The notes below the pieces were generated by a model. The model saw nothing but the letters and a program-made list of their open reading frames with translations. It was not told the origin of the DNA and searched no databases. A DNA stretch of 64,000 bases from Salinicola avicenniae (GTDB taxonomy: Bacteria > Pseudomonadota > Gammaproteobacteria > Pseudomonadales > Halomonadaceae), in assembly GCF_023736115.1 (NCBI RefSeq), contig NZ_JAKQZC010000004.1, forward strand, positions 372,001-436,000. Reading direction: 5' to 3'. This document shows, piece after piece, positions 30,978 through 40,453 of the stretch; position 1 is the first letter of the stretch; every line of letters starts with the position of its first letter. Position numbers and translations under genes: made by a program.

Positions 30978-33014
30978 GTGTCTCGTTTTCCCCATCTTTT
31001 CCGGCCGCTCAAGGTCGGTCATTTGACCCTGCCCAATCGCGTAGTGATGGGGTCGATGCATACCAATCTCGAGGAAGCGCCTAATGGCTTCGCGCGGCTC
31101 GCCGCGTTCTATGCCGAGCGTGCGCGTCAGGGCGTGGGGCTGATCGTGACCGGCGGGATCGCACCGAATCCGGAAGGCGGGGTATTCGAGGGGGCAGCGA
31201 AGCTGACCGACGCCGCCGAAGCGATGCGACATCGCGAGGTCGTCGAAGCGGTGCATGGCGAGGGCGGTCGGCTCTGTCTGCAGATTCTGCATGCAGGGCG
31301 CTACGCCTACTCACCGAAATCGGTAGCGCCCTCGGCGATCGCGGCGCCGATCAGCCGTTTTACCCCGCATGCGTTGGAGGCCGGCGAGATCGAGGCGCAG
31401 ATCGAAGACTTCGTGCGCTGTGCCGCGCTCGCCCGGGAAGCTGGCTACGACGGTGTCGAGGTGATGGGGTCGGAAGGTTATCTGATCAATCAGTTTCTGT
31501 GCGCGCGGACCAATCGGCGCGATGATGCCTGGGGCGGTGATGCGGCGCGCCGCCGAAGGTTCGCGGTCGAGATCGTGCGCCGGATCCGGGTGCGCTGTGG
31601 CGATGATTTCCTGCTGATCTTCCGGCTGTCGATGATCGATCTGGTCGAGGAGGGCAGTACCCGAGCAGAGATCGTGGCGTTGGCCCGGGCGATCGAGGCG
31701 GCGGGGGCAGATGTCATCGACAGTGGGATCGGCTGGCACGAGGCGCGTGTGCCGACGATCGTCACCAGCGTGCCGCGAGCGGCGTTCGCGGTGGCAACGC
31801 GAGCGGTGCGGGCGGCGGTGGCGTTGCCGCTGATCACCACCAACCGCATCAACATGCCGGCGGTGGCCGAGCGCGTGCTGGCCGACGGCGATGCCGACCT
31901 TGTGTCGATGGCGCGCCCGTTTCTGGCCGATCCGGCGTGGGTGGTCAAGGCCGAGCAGGGGCGCGAGGCCGAGATCAATACCTGCATCGCCTGCAATCAG
32001 GCCTGTCTCGATCACACCTTCCAGGGCAAGCTGACTTCCTGTCTGGTCAATCCGCGCGCCTGTCACGAGACGGAACTGGTGCTGGCGCCGGTGGCAGAGG
32101 CGGAGGCCAAGGCGATCGCGGTAGTCGGAGCCGGGCCGGCCGGTCTGGGGGCCGCGGTAGCCTGCGCCGAGCGAGGCCATCGCGTCACGCTCTTCGAGGC
32201 CGAGGCGGCGATCGGTGGCCAGTTTCGCCTGGCGCGGCGGATTCCGGGCAAGGAGGAATTCGCCGAGACGCTGCGCTACTTCACGACCCGGCTGCGCCAG
32301 CTAGAGATCGATGTGCGCCTGGCCACGCCAGTGACGTCGACGATGCTCGAGCCTTTCGACGAGGTCATCGTCGCGACTGGCGTCAGGCCGCGCACGCTGG
32401 CGTTGCCGGGAATCGACCATCCGAGCGTGATCGATTATCCGAGCGCCATTCGCGAGCCTTCTCGCGTCGGGTCGCGTGTCGCGATCATCGGTGCCGGCGG
32501 CATCGGGCATGACGTGGCGGAGCTGCTGTCGCATGTCACTCCCGGGGCTTCCGGCACCGGCGAGGCGCAGACGATCCCGGCCTGGTGCGACGAGTGGGGC
32601 GTCGATCTCGAGGTGAGCCGGCCGGGCGGGTTGAAGCCGCGAGAGGCGCCACCGGTCTCGCGCCGGATCACGCTGCTGCAGCGTAGTTCGGGCAAGCCGG
32701 GCGGCGGACTGGGAGTGACGACGGGCTGGGTGCATCGGGCGACGCTGCGCGCGCGTCGGGTCGAGACGCTGGCCGGTTGCGAGTATGTCGCAATCGATGA
32801 TCGAGGGTTGCATCTGTCGGTGGCGGGCGAACCACGCCTGCTCGAGGTCGACACGGTGGTGATCTGCGCCGGGCAGGAGTCGCGCAACGCGCTCTTCGAG
32901 ACATTGCTGGCGGCCGGAGCCAGCGCCCATTGTATCGGCGGGGCGCGGTTGGCCGCCGAGATCGATGCCAAACGCGCCATCGACGAAGGCGTGCGGCTGG
33001 CCGCCAGGCTTTAA
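30978..33014 (+). CDS. fadH: 2,4-dienoyl-CoA reductase (NADPH), FadH
   Basis: 678 residues against 672 in E. coli. FadH reduces 2,4-dienoyl-CoA during beta-oxidation of unsaturated fatty acids. An OYE-type FMN barrel (1-350) begins SRFPHLFRPLKVGHLTLPNR with GSMHTNLEE and EVMGSEGYLINQFLC. [4Fe-4S] cysteines lie in NTCIACNQACLDHTF and SCLVNPRAC. The C-terminal FAD/NADPH domains begin IAVVGAGPAGLGAA and AIIGAGGIGHDVA. Start is the GTG at 30978 after CGGAGAGGG; the longer upstream frame lacks homology. Confidence 0.95.
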   Translation: MSRFPHLFRPLKVGHLTLPNRVVMGSMHTNLEEAPNGFARLAAFYAERARQGVGLIVTGGIAPNPEGGVFEGAAKLTDAAEAMRHREVVEAVHGEGGRLCLQILHAGRYAYSPKSVAPSAIAAPISRFTPHALEAGEIEAQIEDFVRCAALAREAGYDGVEVMGSEGYLINQFLCARTNRRDDAWGGDAARRRRFAVEIVRRIRVRCGDDFLLIFRLSMIDLVEEGSTRAEIVALARAIEAAGADVIDSGIGWHEARVPTIVTSVPRAAFAVATRAVRAAVALPLITTNRINMPAVAERVLADGDADLVSMARPFLADPAWVVKAEQGREAEINTCIACNQACLDHTFQGKLTSCLVNPRACHETELVLAPVAEAEAKAIAVVGAGPAGLGAAVACAERGHRVTLFEAEAAIGGQFRLARRIPGKEEFAETLRYFTTRLRQLEIDVRLATPVTSTMLEPFDEVIVATGVRPRTLALPGIDHPSVIDYPSAIREPSRVGSRVAIIGAGGIGHDVAELLSHVTPGASGTGEAQTIPAWCDEWGVDLEVSRPGGLKPREAPPVSRRITLLQRSSGKPGGGLGVTTGWVHRATLRARRVETLAGCEYVAIDDRGLHLSVAGEPRLLEVDTVVICAGQESRNALFETLLAAGASAHCIGGARLAAEIDAKRAIDEGVRLAARL

Positions 33015-33289
33015 TGGTGGCGTAGTGCTGGCATGGCTCGTTCAGGGGCGCCCGGGTAGCGTTGAGAAGGCGTGGAGGCAAACGCCGGCCGTGCTGGGGC
33101 ACCCCCGGGGCAGATGGTAGACTTGCCGACCAAGGAGCGCGTGCCCGCGGCGGCCACCCCGTCGTCAGTGGCGATCGCGCTTTTCGTGATTCAGGCCATC
33201 CGACCTGGCCCTCGGACATCGTCGGCGCGGCCATCTACCGCTGGTCGTCGACGGTCTCCCGATGGAGGGATCGTACAAGGACCCGCCCC

Positions 33290-34339
33290 ATGACCTCTGA
33301 TTGCAGCCCTCGCTTCGTGGCGAGTGACAACACTTCGGGTATCTGCCCCGAAGCCCTCGATTACCTGATCCAGGCCAATGCCAGCGACGATCTGGCTTAC
33401 GGCAACGACGTCTGGACTCACCGTGCCGCTGACCGTTTCCGCGAACTGTTCGACTACGATTGTGATGTCTTCTTTGTCTTCAACGGCACCGCCGCCAACT
33501 CGCTGTCGCTCGCGGCACTCGGGCAGAGCTATCACAGCGTAATCTGCCACGAGCTGGCGCATATCGAGACCGACGAGTGTGGCGGCCCGGAATTCTTCTC
33601 CAATGGCTCCAAGCTACTGACCAGTTCGGGCGAGGATGGCAAGCTGACGCCGAAAGGGATCGAGCGCCTGGTGACCCGGCGCAGCGATATTCACTACCCC
33701 AAACCGCGCGTCGTCTCCATTACCCAGGCGACCGAGGTCGGGACGGTGTATACCCGCGAGGAGCTGCTGGCGATTCGCACGGTCGCGGACAAGTACGACC
33801 TGCGGGTGCACATGGATGGGGCGCGCTTTGCCAATGCCTGCTGCGCGCTGGATGCGTCGCCGGCCGAGCTGACCTGGCAGGTGGGTGTCGATGTGCTCTG
33901 TTTCTCCGGTACCAAAAACGGCTTGCCGATGGGCGAGGCGATTCTGTTCTTCAATCGCGACCTGGCGGAAGACTTTGCCTATCGCGCCAAGCAGGCAGGG
34001 CAGTTGGCGTCCAAGATGCGGTTCATCGCCGCGCCCTGGCTTGGGTTGCTGGAAAGCGGCGCGTGGCGGCGCAACGCCGAACACGCCAATGCCATGGCGC
34101 GCTACCTGTCGGAAGGGTTGGCGGGGCTGCCGGGCGCTTCGCTGATGTTTCCCACCGACGCCAATAGTGTGTTCGTCAGTCTACCCGAGCCGGTGATCGC
34201 CGGATTGCGTGCTCGCGGCTGGACCTTTTATACCTTTATCGGCGCCGGTGGCGCGCGTTTCGTCTGTTCCTGGAACACGACCACCGAGCTACTCGATCAG
34301 CTGCTGGCCGATGCTCGCACGGCGTTCGAGAACGTCTGA
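33290..34339 (+). CDS. ltaE: Low-specificity L-threonine aldolase
   Basis: 349 residues, PLP enzyme cleaving threonine/allo-threonine to glycine and acetaldehyde. RFVASDNTSGICPEAL, VFFVFNGTAANSLSLAAL and ETDECGGPEFFSNGSKLLT match the Pseudomonas LtaE type. The PLP lysine is in VLCFSGTKNGLPMGEA and the PLP-ring Asp in HMDGARFANAC. ATG at 33290 with AAGGA 9 nt ahead; a longer in-frame upstream segment is not conserved. The 275 bp before it contain no other gene. Confidence 0.94.
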   Translation: MTSDCSPRFVASDNTSGICPEALDYLIQANASDDLAYGNDVWTHRAADRFRELFDYDCDVFFVFNGTAANSLSLAALGQSYHSVICHELAHIETDECGGPEFFSNGSKLLTSSGEDGKLTPKGIERLVTRRSDIHYPKPRVVSITQATEVGTVYTREELLAIRTVADKYDLRVHMDGARFANACCALDASPAELTWQVGVDVLCFSGTKNGLPMGEAILFFNRDLAEDFAYRAKQAGQLASKMRFIAAPWLGLLESGAWRRNAEHANAMARYLSEGLAGLPGASLMFPTDANSVFVSLPEPVIAGLRARGWTFYTFIGAGGARFVCSWNTTTELLDQLLADARTAFENV

Positions 34340-34669
34340 TCGTTCGGTGCCGTCGGCTCGGTTGGCGGGCGGCACCCAATGACGAGGCCCAGGTCGGTCT
34401 TGGAATTAATGCTCGTCGGATTCTTCTTTTTTTTCCGTTGCTTATGAATGCAAAGCGTCAAATGGCGGCTTTTTCGGCGCAAATTCCCCGTGCATCGAAA
34501 CCGGATCGTGGTAGCGTGTTCTAAAAGCGTATATTCCGACGCTGCGTTGAAAAGACTCGCAAAATGGGTCTGTCCGACGCTTCGTGCATCTGTCTAGGCT
34601 GATAGTCAGCTAGCCCGGCTGGCAGGGCATATGCCTTGTACGGTTGGGGGTCACGACCAGGAGGCTTCC
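34340..34669. other. Intergenic region upstream of prkA
   Basis: 330 bp, visibly AT-richer than the coding DNA around it. It holds a T-rich stretch (34424-34435) after the threonine aldolase gene and a sigma-54-like element at 34620-34635. No gene seen. Confidence 0.6.
34620..34635 (+). promoter_or_regulatory. Putative sigma-54 promoter of prkA-yeaH-spoVR
   Basis: TGGCAGG-GCAT-ATGCC compares with the sigma-54 consensus TGGCACG-N4-TTGCW. The invariant GG and GC are exactly 10 nt apart. The start would fall near 34646, 24 nt before the prkA ATG and ahead of its AGGAGG. E. coli yeaGH is reported to be sigma-54/NtrC- and RpoS-controlled, which supports it. Confidence 0.55.
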
Positions 34670-36592
34670 ATGAGCATCTTCGACCACGTGCAGAGCCGTT
34701 ACGAGCGGGTTCAACAGGAAGAAATGAGCCTGCAGGAATACCTAGAGCTGTGCCGGAAGGAGCCCAGCGTCTATGCCAGCGCGGCCGAACGCATGCTCAC
34801 CGCGATCGGCGAGCCGCAGACGATCGACACGGCCAAGGACCCCCGTCTTTCGCGTATCTTTTCCAACAAGGTCATCCGTCGTTATCCTGCCTTCGCCGAG
34901 TTCTACGGCATGGAAGAGGCGATCGAGCAGATCGTCGCCTACTTTCGCCACGCCGCGCAGGGGCTCGAAGAGCGCAAGCAGATTCTCTACCTGCTCGGAC
35001 CGGTGGGTGGCGGCAAGTCCTCTCTCGCCGAGCGTCTCAAGCTGCTGATGGAGCAGGTCCCGTTCTACGCGATCAAGGACTCGCCGATCTATGAGTCGCC
35101 TTTGGGGCTGTTTTCGCCGGAAGAGGATGGCGAGCTGCTCGAGAAGGAGTACGACATTCCCCAGCGCTATCTGCGGGGGCCGATGTCGCCGTGGGCCGCC
35201 AAGCGACTCAAGGAGTTCGGTGGCGATCTCTCCCAGTTCCGCGTCGTGCGCCTTCATCCCTCGCGCCTCAATCAGGTTGCCGTCTCCAAGACCGAGCCGG
35301 GTGACGAGAACAACCAGGATATCTCCTCGCTGGTGGGCAAGGTCGACATTCGCCAGCTCGAGCTCTACTCCCAGGACGATCCCGATGCCTACAGCTTCTC
35401 CGGCGGCCTGTGCAAGGCCAACCAGGGGCTGATGGAATTCGTCGAGATGTTCAAGGCGCCCATCAAGGTGCTTCACCCGCTGCTGACTGCAACCCAGGAG
35501 GGTAACTACAACCCCACCGAAGGCATGGGGGCGATCCCCTTCGACGGCGTCATCATGGCCCACTCCAACGAAAGCGAGTGGCAGCAGTTTCGCAATAATC
35601 GCAACAACGAGGCATTTCTCGATCGCGTCTACATCGTCAAGGTGCCTTACTGTCTACGCGTCTCCGAAGAGATCAAGATCTACCAGAAACTGCTCGAGCA
35701 CTCCTCGCTCGACGAGGCGCCCTGCGCGCCGGATACGTTGCGCATGCTGGCCCAGTTCTCGGTGCTATCGCGACTCAAGGATCCGGAAAACTCCAGTATC
35801 TATTCCAAGATGCGGGTTTATGACGGCGAGAATCTGAAGGACACCGATCCCAAGGCGAAGTCGATCCAGGAGTATCGTGACGCGGCCGGCATCGATGAAG
35901 GAATGGACGGGCTCTCGACCCGTTTCGCGTTCAAGATCCTGTCGAAGGTCTTCAACTTCGATGCTCAGGAGATCGCTGCCAACCCGGTACACCTGCTGTA
36001 TGTGCTGGAGCAGGCGCTGGAGCGTGAGCAGCTGCCCAAGGAGACGCACGAGCGTTATTTGCGCTTTATCAAGGAGTTCCTGGCGCCGCGCTACGTCGAT
36101 TTCATCGGCAAGGAGATTCAGACCGCTTATCTCGAGTCCTATACCGAGTATGGCCAGAACATCTTCGATCGCTATGTCACCTACGCCGATTTCTGGATCC
36201 AGGATCAGGAGTATCGCGATCCGGAGACTGGCGAGCTGTTCGACCGTCAGGCGCTCAACGAGGATCTGGAGAAGATCGAGAAGCCGGCGGGCATCTCCAA
36301 TCCCAAGGACTTCCGGCATGAGGTGGTCAACTTCGTGCTGCGCGCGCGGGCGCACAACAATGGCATGAATCCGAGCTGGCAGTCCTACGAGAAGTTGCGG
36401 GGGGTGATCGAGCACAAGATGTTCGCTAACACCGAGGAACTGCTCCCGGTGATCTCGTTCAATGCCAAGGCGTCGGCCTCGGATCAGCGCAAGCACGAAG
36501 ATTTCGTCGACCGCATGGTGAGTCGCGGCTATACCGAGAAACAGGTTCGGTTGCTCTCCGAGTGGTATCTGCGGGTGCGCAAGTCGCAGTAA
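34670..36592 (+). CDS. prkA: PrkA/YeaG-type serine protein kinase
   Basis: 640 residues, close to E. coli YeaG (644). The N-terminal AAA-like module has a P-loop in LYLLGPVGGGKSSLAERLKLL (about 103-123). Further blocks NEAFLDRVYIVKVPYCLRVS, FVEMFKAPIKVLHPLLTATQEGNYNP and the C-terminal kinase-like region (YVTYADFWIQDQEYRDPETG) are typical. AGGAGG precedes the ATG; in-frame starts upstream lie inside the predicted promoter. First gene of the conserved prkA-yeaH-spoVR module linked to starvation and stress responses. Confidence 0.95.
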   Translation: MSIFDHVQSRYERVQQEEMSLQEYLELCRKEPSVYASAAERMLTAIGEPQTIDTAKDPRLSRIFSNKVIRRYPAFAEFYGMEEAIEQIVAYFRHAAQGLEERKQILYLLGPVGGGKSSLAERLKLLMEQVPFYAIKDSPIYESPLGLFSPEEDGELLEKEYDIPQRYLRGPMSPWAAKRLKEFGGDLSQFRVVRLHPSRLNQVAVSKTEPGDENNQDISSLVGKVDIRQLELYSQDDPDAYSFSGGLCKANQGLMEFVEMFKAPIKVLHPLLTATQEGNYNPTEGMGAIPFDGVIMAHSNESEWQQFRNNRNNEAFLDRVYIVKVPYCLRVSEEIKIYQKLLEHSSLDEAPCAPDTLRMLAQFSVLSRLKDPENSSIYSKMRVYDGENLKDTDPKAKSIQEYRDAAGIDEGMDGLSTRFAFKILSKVFNFDAQEIAANPVHLLYVLEQALEREQLPKETHERYLRFIKEFLAPRYVDFIGKEIQTAYLESYTEYGQNIFDRYVTYADFWIQDQEYRDPETGELFDRQALNEDLEKIEKPAGISNPKDFRHEVVNFVLRARAHNNGMNPSWQSYEKLRGVIEHKMFANTEELLPVISFNAKASASDQRKHEDFVDRMVSRGYTEKQVRLLSEWYLRVRKSQ

Positions 36593-36608
36593 GCGTGTCG
36601 ATGTCATC

Positions 36609-36635
36609 GTGACGGCTGGCCTTCGCAGCCGTCAC
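36609..36635 (+). other. Intercistronic hairpin between prkA and yeaH
   Basis: GTGACGGCTG pairs perfectly with CAGCCGTCAC around a 7-nt loop, no T-run. It lies in the 108-bp gap and probably stabilises or delimits the prkA transcript. Confidence 0.7.
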
Positions 36636-36700
36636 CAGAGACGGGCGCCGCGGTCAGGCGCCTGTCGCAGCCAGTCTGCGGCCAGTCTGCAGGAGGTGCC

Positions 36701-37981
36701 ATGAGCTATTTCATTGATCGACGCCCCAATGCGCGCAACAAGAGTGCGGTCAATCGGCAGCGCTTTCTGCAGCGCTACCGTTCGCATATCAAGCGTGCGG
36801 TCGAGGAGTCGGTGAATCGCCGCTCGATTACTGACATGGAGCGTGGCGAGAAGGTTTCCATTCCCACCAAGGATATTTCCGAGCCGTCATTCCAGCACGG
36901 GCCTGGCGGGCGACGCACGATTGTCAGTCCGGGCAACAAGGAATTTGCCGAGGGCGACCGACTGCGGCGTCCCGGTGGCAGTGGTGGAGGTGGCAGCGGC
37001 GAGGGGCAGGCGTCGAACCAGGGCGAGGGAATGGATGAATTCGTGTTCTCGCTGTCGCGAGAAGAGTTCCTCGATTTCGTCTTCGACGGCCTGGAGCTGC
37101 CGCATCTCGAGCGCAAGCAGCTGCGCGTGCTGGAGGAGACGCGACCGGTGCGGGCGGGGATTTCCCGCGAGGGCGTGCCGGCGCGGATCAATATCGTACG
37201 CTCGATGCGCGAGGCGCAGGCGCGTCGAATCGGTATGCGGGCGCCGCTCAAGCGAGCGCTGCGCGAGGCGCAAGAGGCGCTGTCGCAAGAGGAGCGCAAG
37301 GACCCGGTGCTGCGCAATCCGGCGCGAATCGACGAGCTGAAAGCCGAGATCGCGCGGCTGGAAAAGCGGATCGAGGCGATTCCGTTCCTCGATACCTACG
37401 ACCTGCGCTACAACCACCTGACCAACCAGCCGCTGCCGTCGAATCAGGCGGTCATGTTCTGCGTCATGGATGTCTCCGGGTCGATGACCCAGGCCCACAA
37501 GGATATCGCCAAGCGCTTCTTCCTGCTGCTTTACCTGTTTCTCGAGCGCAACTACGAGAAGGTCGAGCTGGTCTTCGTGCGTCACCACACCGTGGCCAAA
37601 GAAGTGGACGAAGAGGAATTCTTCTACTCCCGCGAGACCGGCGGCACGATCGTTTCCAGTGCCCTGCAGCTGGTCGATGACATCATCACGGCGCGCTATT
37701 CGCCGGAGCAGTGGAATCTATACGTCGCACAGGCGAGCGATGGCGACAACTGGGATGATGACTCGTCGACCTGTCTTCAGCTGCTCGACGAGTCATTGAT
37801 GCGCAAGCTGCAGTATTTCACTTACGTCGAAATTACGCCGCACGCGCATCAGGCACTCTGGGAGGCCTACGACACGGTCAGGTCGGCTTACTCGGAGCGT
37901 TTCGCCATGCAGCAGATCGTTCAGGCGGATGACATCTATCCTGTCTTCCGCGAGCTTTTCCGTCAGCGCACGCAAAGCTGA
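36701..37981 (+). CDS. yeaH: YeaH/YhbH-family VWA-like protein (DUF444)
   Basis: 426 residues. The N-terminus [20 protein letters not shown] is typical of YeaH. A Gly/Ser-rich linker lies at about 90-110. A von Willebrand A-like domain carries the MIDAS motif [18 protein letters not shown] from about residue 255. It ends with a helical segment. Function is unknown, but it always follows prkA and is thought to be its partner or substrate. Strong SD GGAGG 6 nt before the ATG. Confidence 0.94.
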   Translation: MSYFIDRRPNARNKSAVNRQRFLQRYRSHIKRAVEESVNRRSITDMERGEKVSIPTKDISEPSFQHGPGGRRTIVSPGNKEFAEGDRLRRPGGSGGGGSGEGQASNQGEGMDEFVFSLSREEFLDFVFDGLELPHLERKQLRVLEETRPVRAGISREGVPARINIVRSMREAQARRIGMRAPLKRALREAQEALSQEERKDPVLRNPARIDELKAEIARLEKRIEAIPFLDTYDLRYNHLTNQPLPSNQAVMFCVMDVSGSMTQAHKDIAKRFFLLLYLFLERNYEKVELVFVRHHTVAKEVDEEEFFYSRETGGTIVSSALQLVDDIITARYSPEQWNLYVAQASDGDNWDDDSSTCLQLLDESLMRKLQYFTYVEITPHAHQALWEAYDTVRSAYSERFAMQQIVQADDIYPVFRELFRQRTQS

Positions 37982-38009
37982 CGTCGGTGCCGCCACCGAG
38001 GAGAGATCG

Positions 38010-39566
38010 ATGACGCGACGCAAGCCCATAGCCACCGGTTCGGACTGGAGCTTCGATGTGCTCGAGCAGTACGAGCATGCGATCGCCGAGCTGGCCCGCG
38101 AGTATCGGCTGGACACCTATCCCAACCAGATCGAGATCATCACCTCGGAGCAGATGATGGACGCCTACGCCAGCGTGGGTATGCCGATCGGCTACCATCA
38201 CTGGTCCTTCGGTAAGCAGTTCCTGTCCGTCGAGCAGGCCTATCGTCGCGGTCAGATGGGGCTGGCCTACGAGCTGGTGATCAACTCCGACCCCTGCATC
38301 GCCTACCTGATGGAAGAGAATTCGCTGATGATGCAGGTGCTGGTCATTGCCCATGCCTGCTACGGTCACAACTCGTTCTTCAAGGGCAACTACCTGTTTC
38401 GGGCCTGGACCGACGCCTCGGCGATCGTCGACTACCTGGATTTCGCGCGCAAGTATGTCGCGCAGTGCGAGGAGCGTCATGGTGTCGAGGCGGTCGAGCA
38501 GCTGCTGGATGCCTGTCATGCTCTGCAGAACTACGGTGTCGACCGCTACAAGCGCCCGTCGCCGATCTCCGCCGCGGAAGAAGTGAAGCGTCAGGAGGAG
38601 CGCGAGGCCTACCTGCAGACCCAGGTCAATATGTTGTGGAGCACGATACCGACGCCAATGAGCGAGCGCGCGCAGGAGCCGCCGCTGGATAGCGAGAACG
38701 ATCCGTTGGGCCTGCATCGGCATGGGCGCTATCCCAGTGAGCCTCAGGAGAACCTGCTCTATTTCCTGGAGAAGAACGCACCACTGCTGGAGCCCTGGCA
38801 GCGCGAAATCGTGCGTATCGTGCGCAAGCTGGCGCAGTACTTCTATCCGCAGCGCCAGACGCAGGTGATGAACGAGGGGTGGGCGACGTTCTGGCACTAC
38901 ACGCTGATGAACCGCCTGTATGACGACGGCCTGATCGACGAAGGCGTGATGCTCGAGTTTCTGCAGTCGCATACCTCTGTCGTTACCCAGCCCGGTTTCG
39001 ATAGCCCCTACTTCAATGGCATCAACCCCTATGCCCTGGGCTTCGCGATGTTCAGCGACATTCAGCGCATCTGCCAGACGCCGACCGCCGAGGATCGCGA
39101 ATGGTTTCCGGAGATCGCCGGTAGTGACTGGCTCGAGACGCTGCATTTCGCGATGCAGAACTTCAAGGATGAGTCGTTCATCCAGCAGTTCCTGTCGCCG
39201 AAGGTGATTCGCGATCTCAAACTGTTCAGTCTGGTCGACGATGACCGTGACGATAGTCTGCAGGTCGAGGCGATTCACGATGATCGCGGCTATCGGCGAA
39301 TTCGCGAGGCGCTCTGCGTGCAGTACGCGCTCTCCGCCCGGGAGCCCAATATTCAGGTGTGGGAGGCGGATATTCGCGGCGATCGTTCGCTGACGCTGCG
39401 ACACGTCCAGGATCGCCGGCGGCCGCTGGGGCAGAGCCTGTTCCCGGTGTTGCGTTATCTCCACCAGCTGTGGGGCTTCCCGATTCGACTCGAGTCGGTG
39501 GAAGGCGGGGATGTCGTGCGCCGCTATCAATGGCCGATTCCGGAGCCGGCGCGGGAGTCGGCTTGA
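38010..39566 (+). CDS. ycgB: SpoVR/YcgB-family protein
   Basis: 518 residues. DTYPNQIEIITSEQMMDAYA, SVGMPIGYHHWSFGKQFL, VIAHACYGHNSFFKGNY and MNEGWATFWHYTLMNRLYD are SpoVR hallmarks; the HxxxH/NEGWA pattern resembles metalloprotease motifs though no activity is known. It starts 28 bp after yeaH behind GAGGAGAG, so the three genes form one operon. In E. coli the homologue YcgB is RpoS-dependent. Confidence 0.94.
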   Translation: MTRRKPIATGSDWSFDVLEQYEHAIAELAREYRLDTYPNQIEIITSEQMMDAYASVGMPIGYHHWSFGKQFLSVEQAYRRGQMGLAYELVINSDPCIAYLMEENSLMMQVLVIAHACYGHNSFFKGNYLFRAWTDASAIVDYLDFARKYVAQCEERHGVEAVEQLLDACHALQNYGVDRYKRPSPISAAEEVKRQEEREAYLQTQVNMLWSTIPTPMSERAQEPPLDSENDPLGLHRHGRYPSEPQENLLYFLEKNAPLLEPWQREIVRIVRKLAQYFYPQRQTQVMNEGWATFWHYTLMNRLYDDGLIDEGVMLEFLQSHTSVVTQPGFDSPYFNGINPYALGFAMFSDIQRICQTPTAEDREWFPEIAGSDWLETLHFAMQNFKDESFIQQFLSPKVIRDLKLFSLVDDDRDDSLQVEAIHDDRGYRRIREALCVQYALSAREPNIQVWEADIRGDRSLTLRHVQDRRRPLGQSLFPVLRYLHQLWGFPIRLESVEGGDVVRRYQWPIPEPARESA

Positions 39567-39618
39567 GCGGGTCGTGGCGCGGGGCATGGCTCCTTTCATC
39601 GGATACCGAGGCGTTAAG

Positions 39619-40095
39619 ATGCGCTATGCCCCGCTCGTGACCGAGTATGGTGAGATGCTGCTGATTGGCGACGCGCGAGGCCTGCACGAACTGCGCCTGC
39701 CCGAAGGCGCGTGCTCGCCGACACCGCCGTCGGATGGCGTGCGCGATGATGCCCTCTTTGCCGGGGCGCGTGCAGAGCTCCAGGCCTACCTGGCCGGTCG
39801 GCGTCACAGCTTCAACCTGACGTTGGCGCCGCACGGCAGTGCGTTTCAGCTGCAGGTCTGGCAGGCGCTGCTGCGGATTCCCTACGGTGAGACCGTAACC
39901 TACGGCCAATTGGCCGAACGGATCGGCAAGGCCGGCGGTGCACAGGCGGTGGGTGGCGCGGTCGGGGCCAATCCGCTGCCACTGCTGATTCCCTGTCACC
40001 GCGTGGTTGCGGCGCGGGGGCTGGGCGGCTACCGCGGCGGTGAGTCTCTCAAGCAGGCGCTGCTGACGCTGGAGGGCGCAGTGCCGCGAAGCTGA
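39619..40095 (+). CDS. ogt: Methylated-DNA-protein-cysteine methyltransferase
   Basis: 158 residues, suicide enzyme removing methyl groups from O6-methylguanine. Acceptor Cys126 is in LLIPCHRVVAARGLGGYRGG. The DNA-binding helix-turn-helix is FQLQVWQALLRIPYGETVTYGQLAERI. ATG at 39619 is supported by family length, but an in-frame ATG at 39586 is possible. The SD is weak. It begins 52 bp after the spoVR gene, possibly co-transcribed. Confidence 0.93.
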   Translation: MRYAPLVTEYGEMLLIGDARGLHELRLPEGACSPTPPSDGVRDDALFAGARAELQAYLAGRRHSFNLTLAPHGSAFQLQVWQALLRIPYGETVTYGQLAERIGKAGGAQAVGGAVGANPLPLLIPCHRVVAARGLGGYRGGESLKQALLTLEGAVPRS

Positions 40096-40109
40096 TATAC
40101 TTCCCGCCA

Positions 40110-40133
40110 GTCATGCTGTCACGCTGTCATGCT
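40110..40133. repeat. Three 8-bp tandem repeats
   Basis: GTCATGCT, GTCACGCT, GTCATGCT head to tail between ogt and the RAM-domain gene, 9 bp downstream of a TATACT -10-like hexamer (40096-40101). Confidence 0.85.
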
Positions 40134-40169
40134 TTTCGTGCGCTTGTGCGCCGCCGGTGGGAGAGGGAA

Positions 40170-40445
40170 ATGCAGAACGCCGTTATTCTGATCAACGTCG
40201 AGAAAGGCGCTATTCGCAGCGTCGCCGAACGCCTGGCGGACCTCGATGGTATCAGCGAGGTCTATTCGACCTGTGGTCGCTACGACCTGGTCGCCATTGT
40301 CCGCACCCGGGATTTCGAGTCGCTGGCCACGCTGGTCACCGAGCGATTGAACAGCGTTGACGGCATTCGTGACACCGAAACGCTCAATGCGCTGCAGGTG
40401 CATTCGCGCCATGATCTGGACGCCATGTTCTCCGTCGGTCTCTAG
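40170..40445 (+). CDS. Stand-alone Lrp/AsnC RAM-domain protein
   Basis: 91 residues corresponding only to the effector-binding/oligomerisation (RAM) domain of Lrp/AsnC regulators: AVILINVEKGAIRSVAERLA, GISEVYSTCGRYDLVAIVRT and a C-terminal strand. The helix-turn-helix half is absent, as in the SraM-type stand-alone proteins that bind amino acids and may pair with full-length Lrp members. Strong SD GAGAGGG. Lies 8 bp before the nuclease gene. Ligand unknown. Confidence 0.85.
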   Translation: MQNAVILINVEKGAIRSVAERLADLDGISEVYSTCGRYDLVAIVRTRDFESLATLVTERLNSVDGIRDTETLNALQVHSRHDLDAMFSVGL

Positions 40446-40453
40446 GGGGCGGG

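Noticed and set aside
31311-32180. Frame antisense to fadH
   Set aside because: No domain, no SD; fadH is certain on the other strand.
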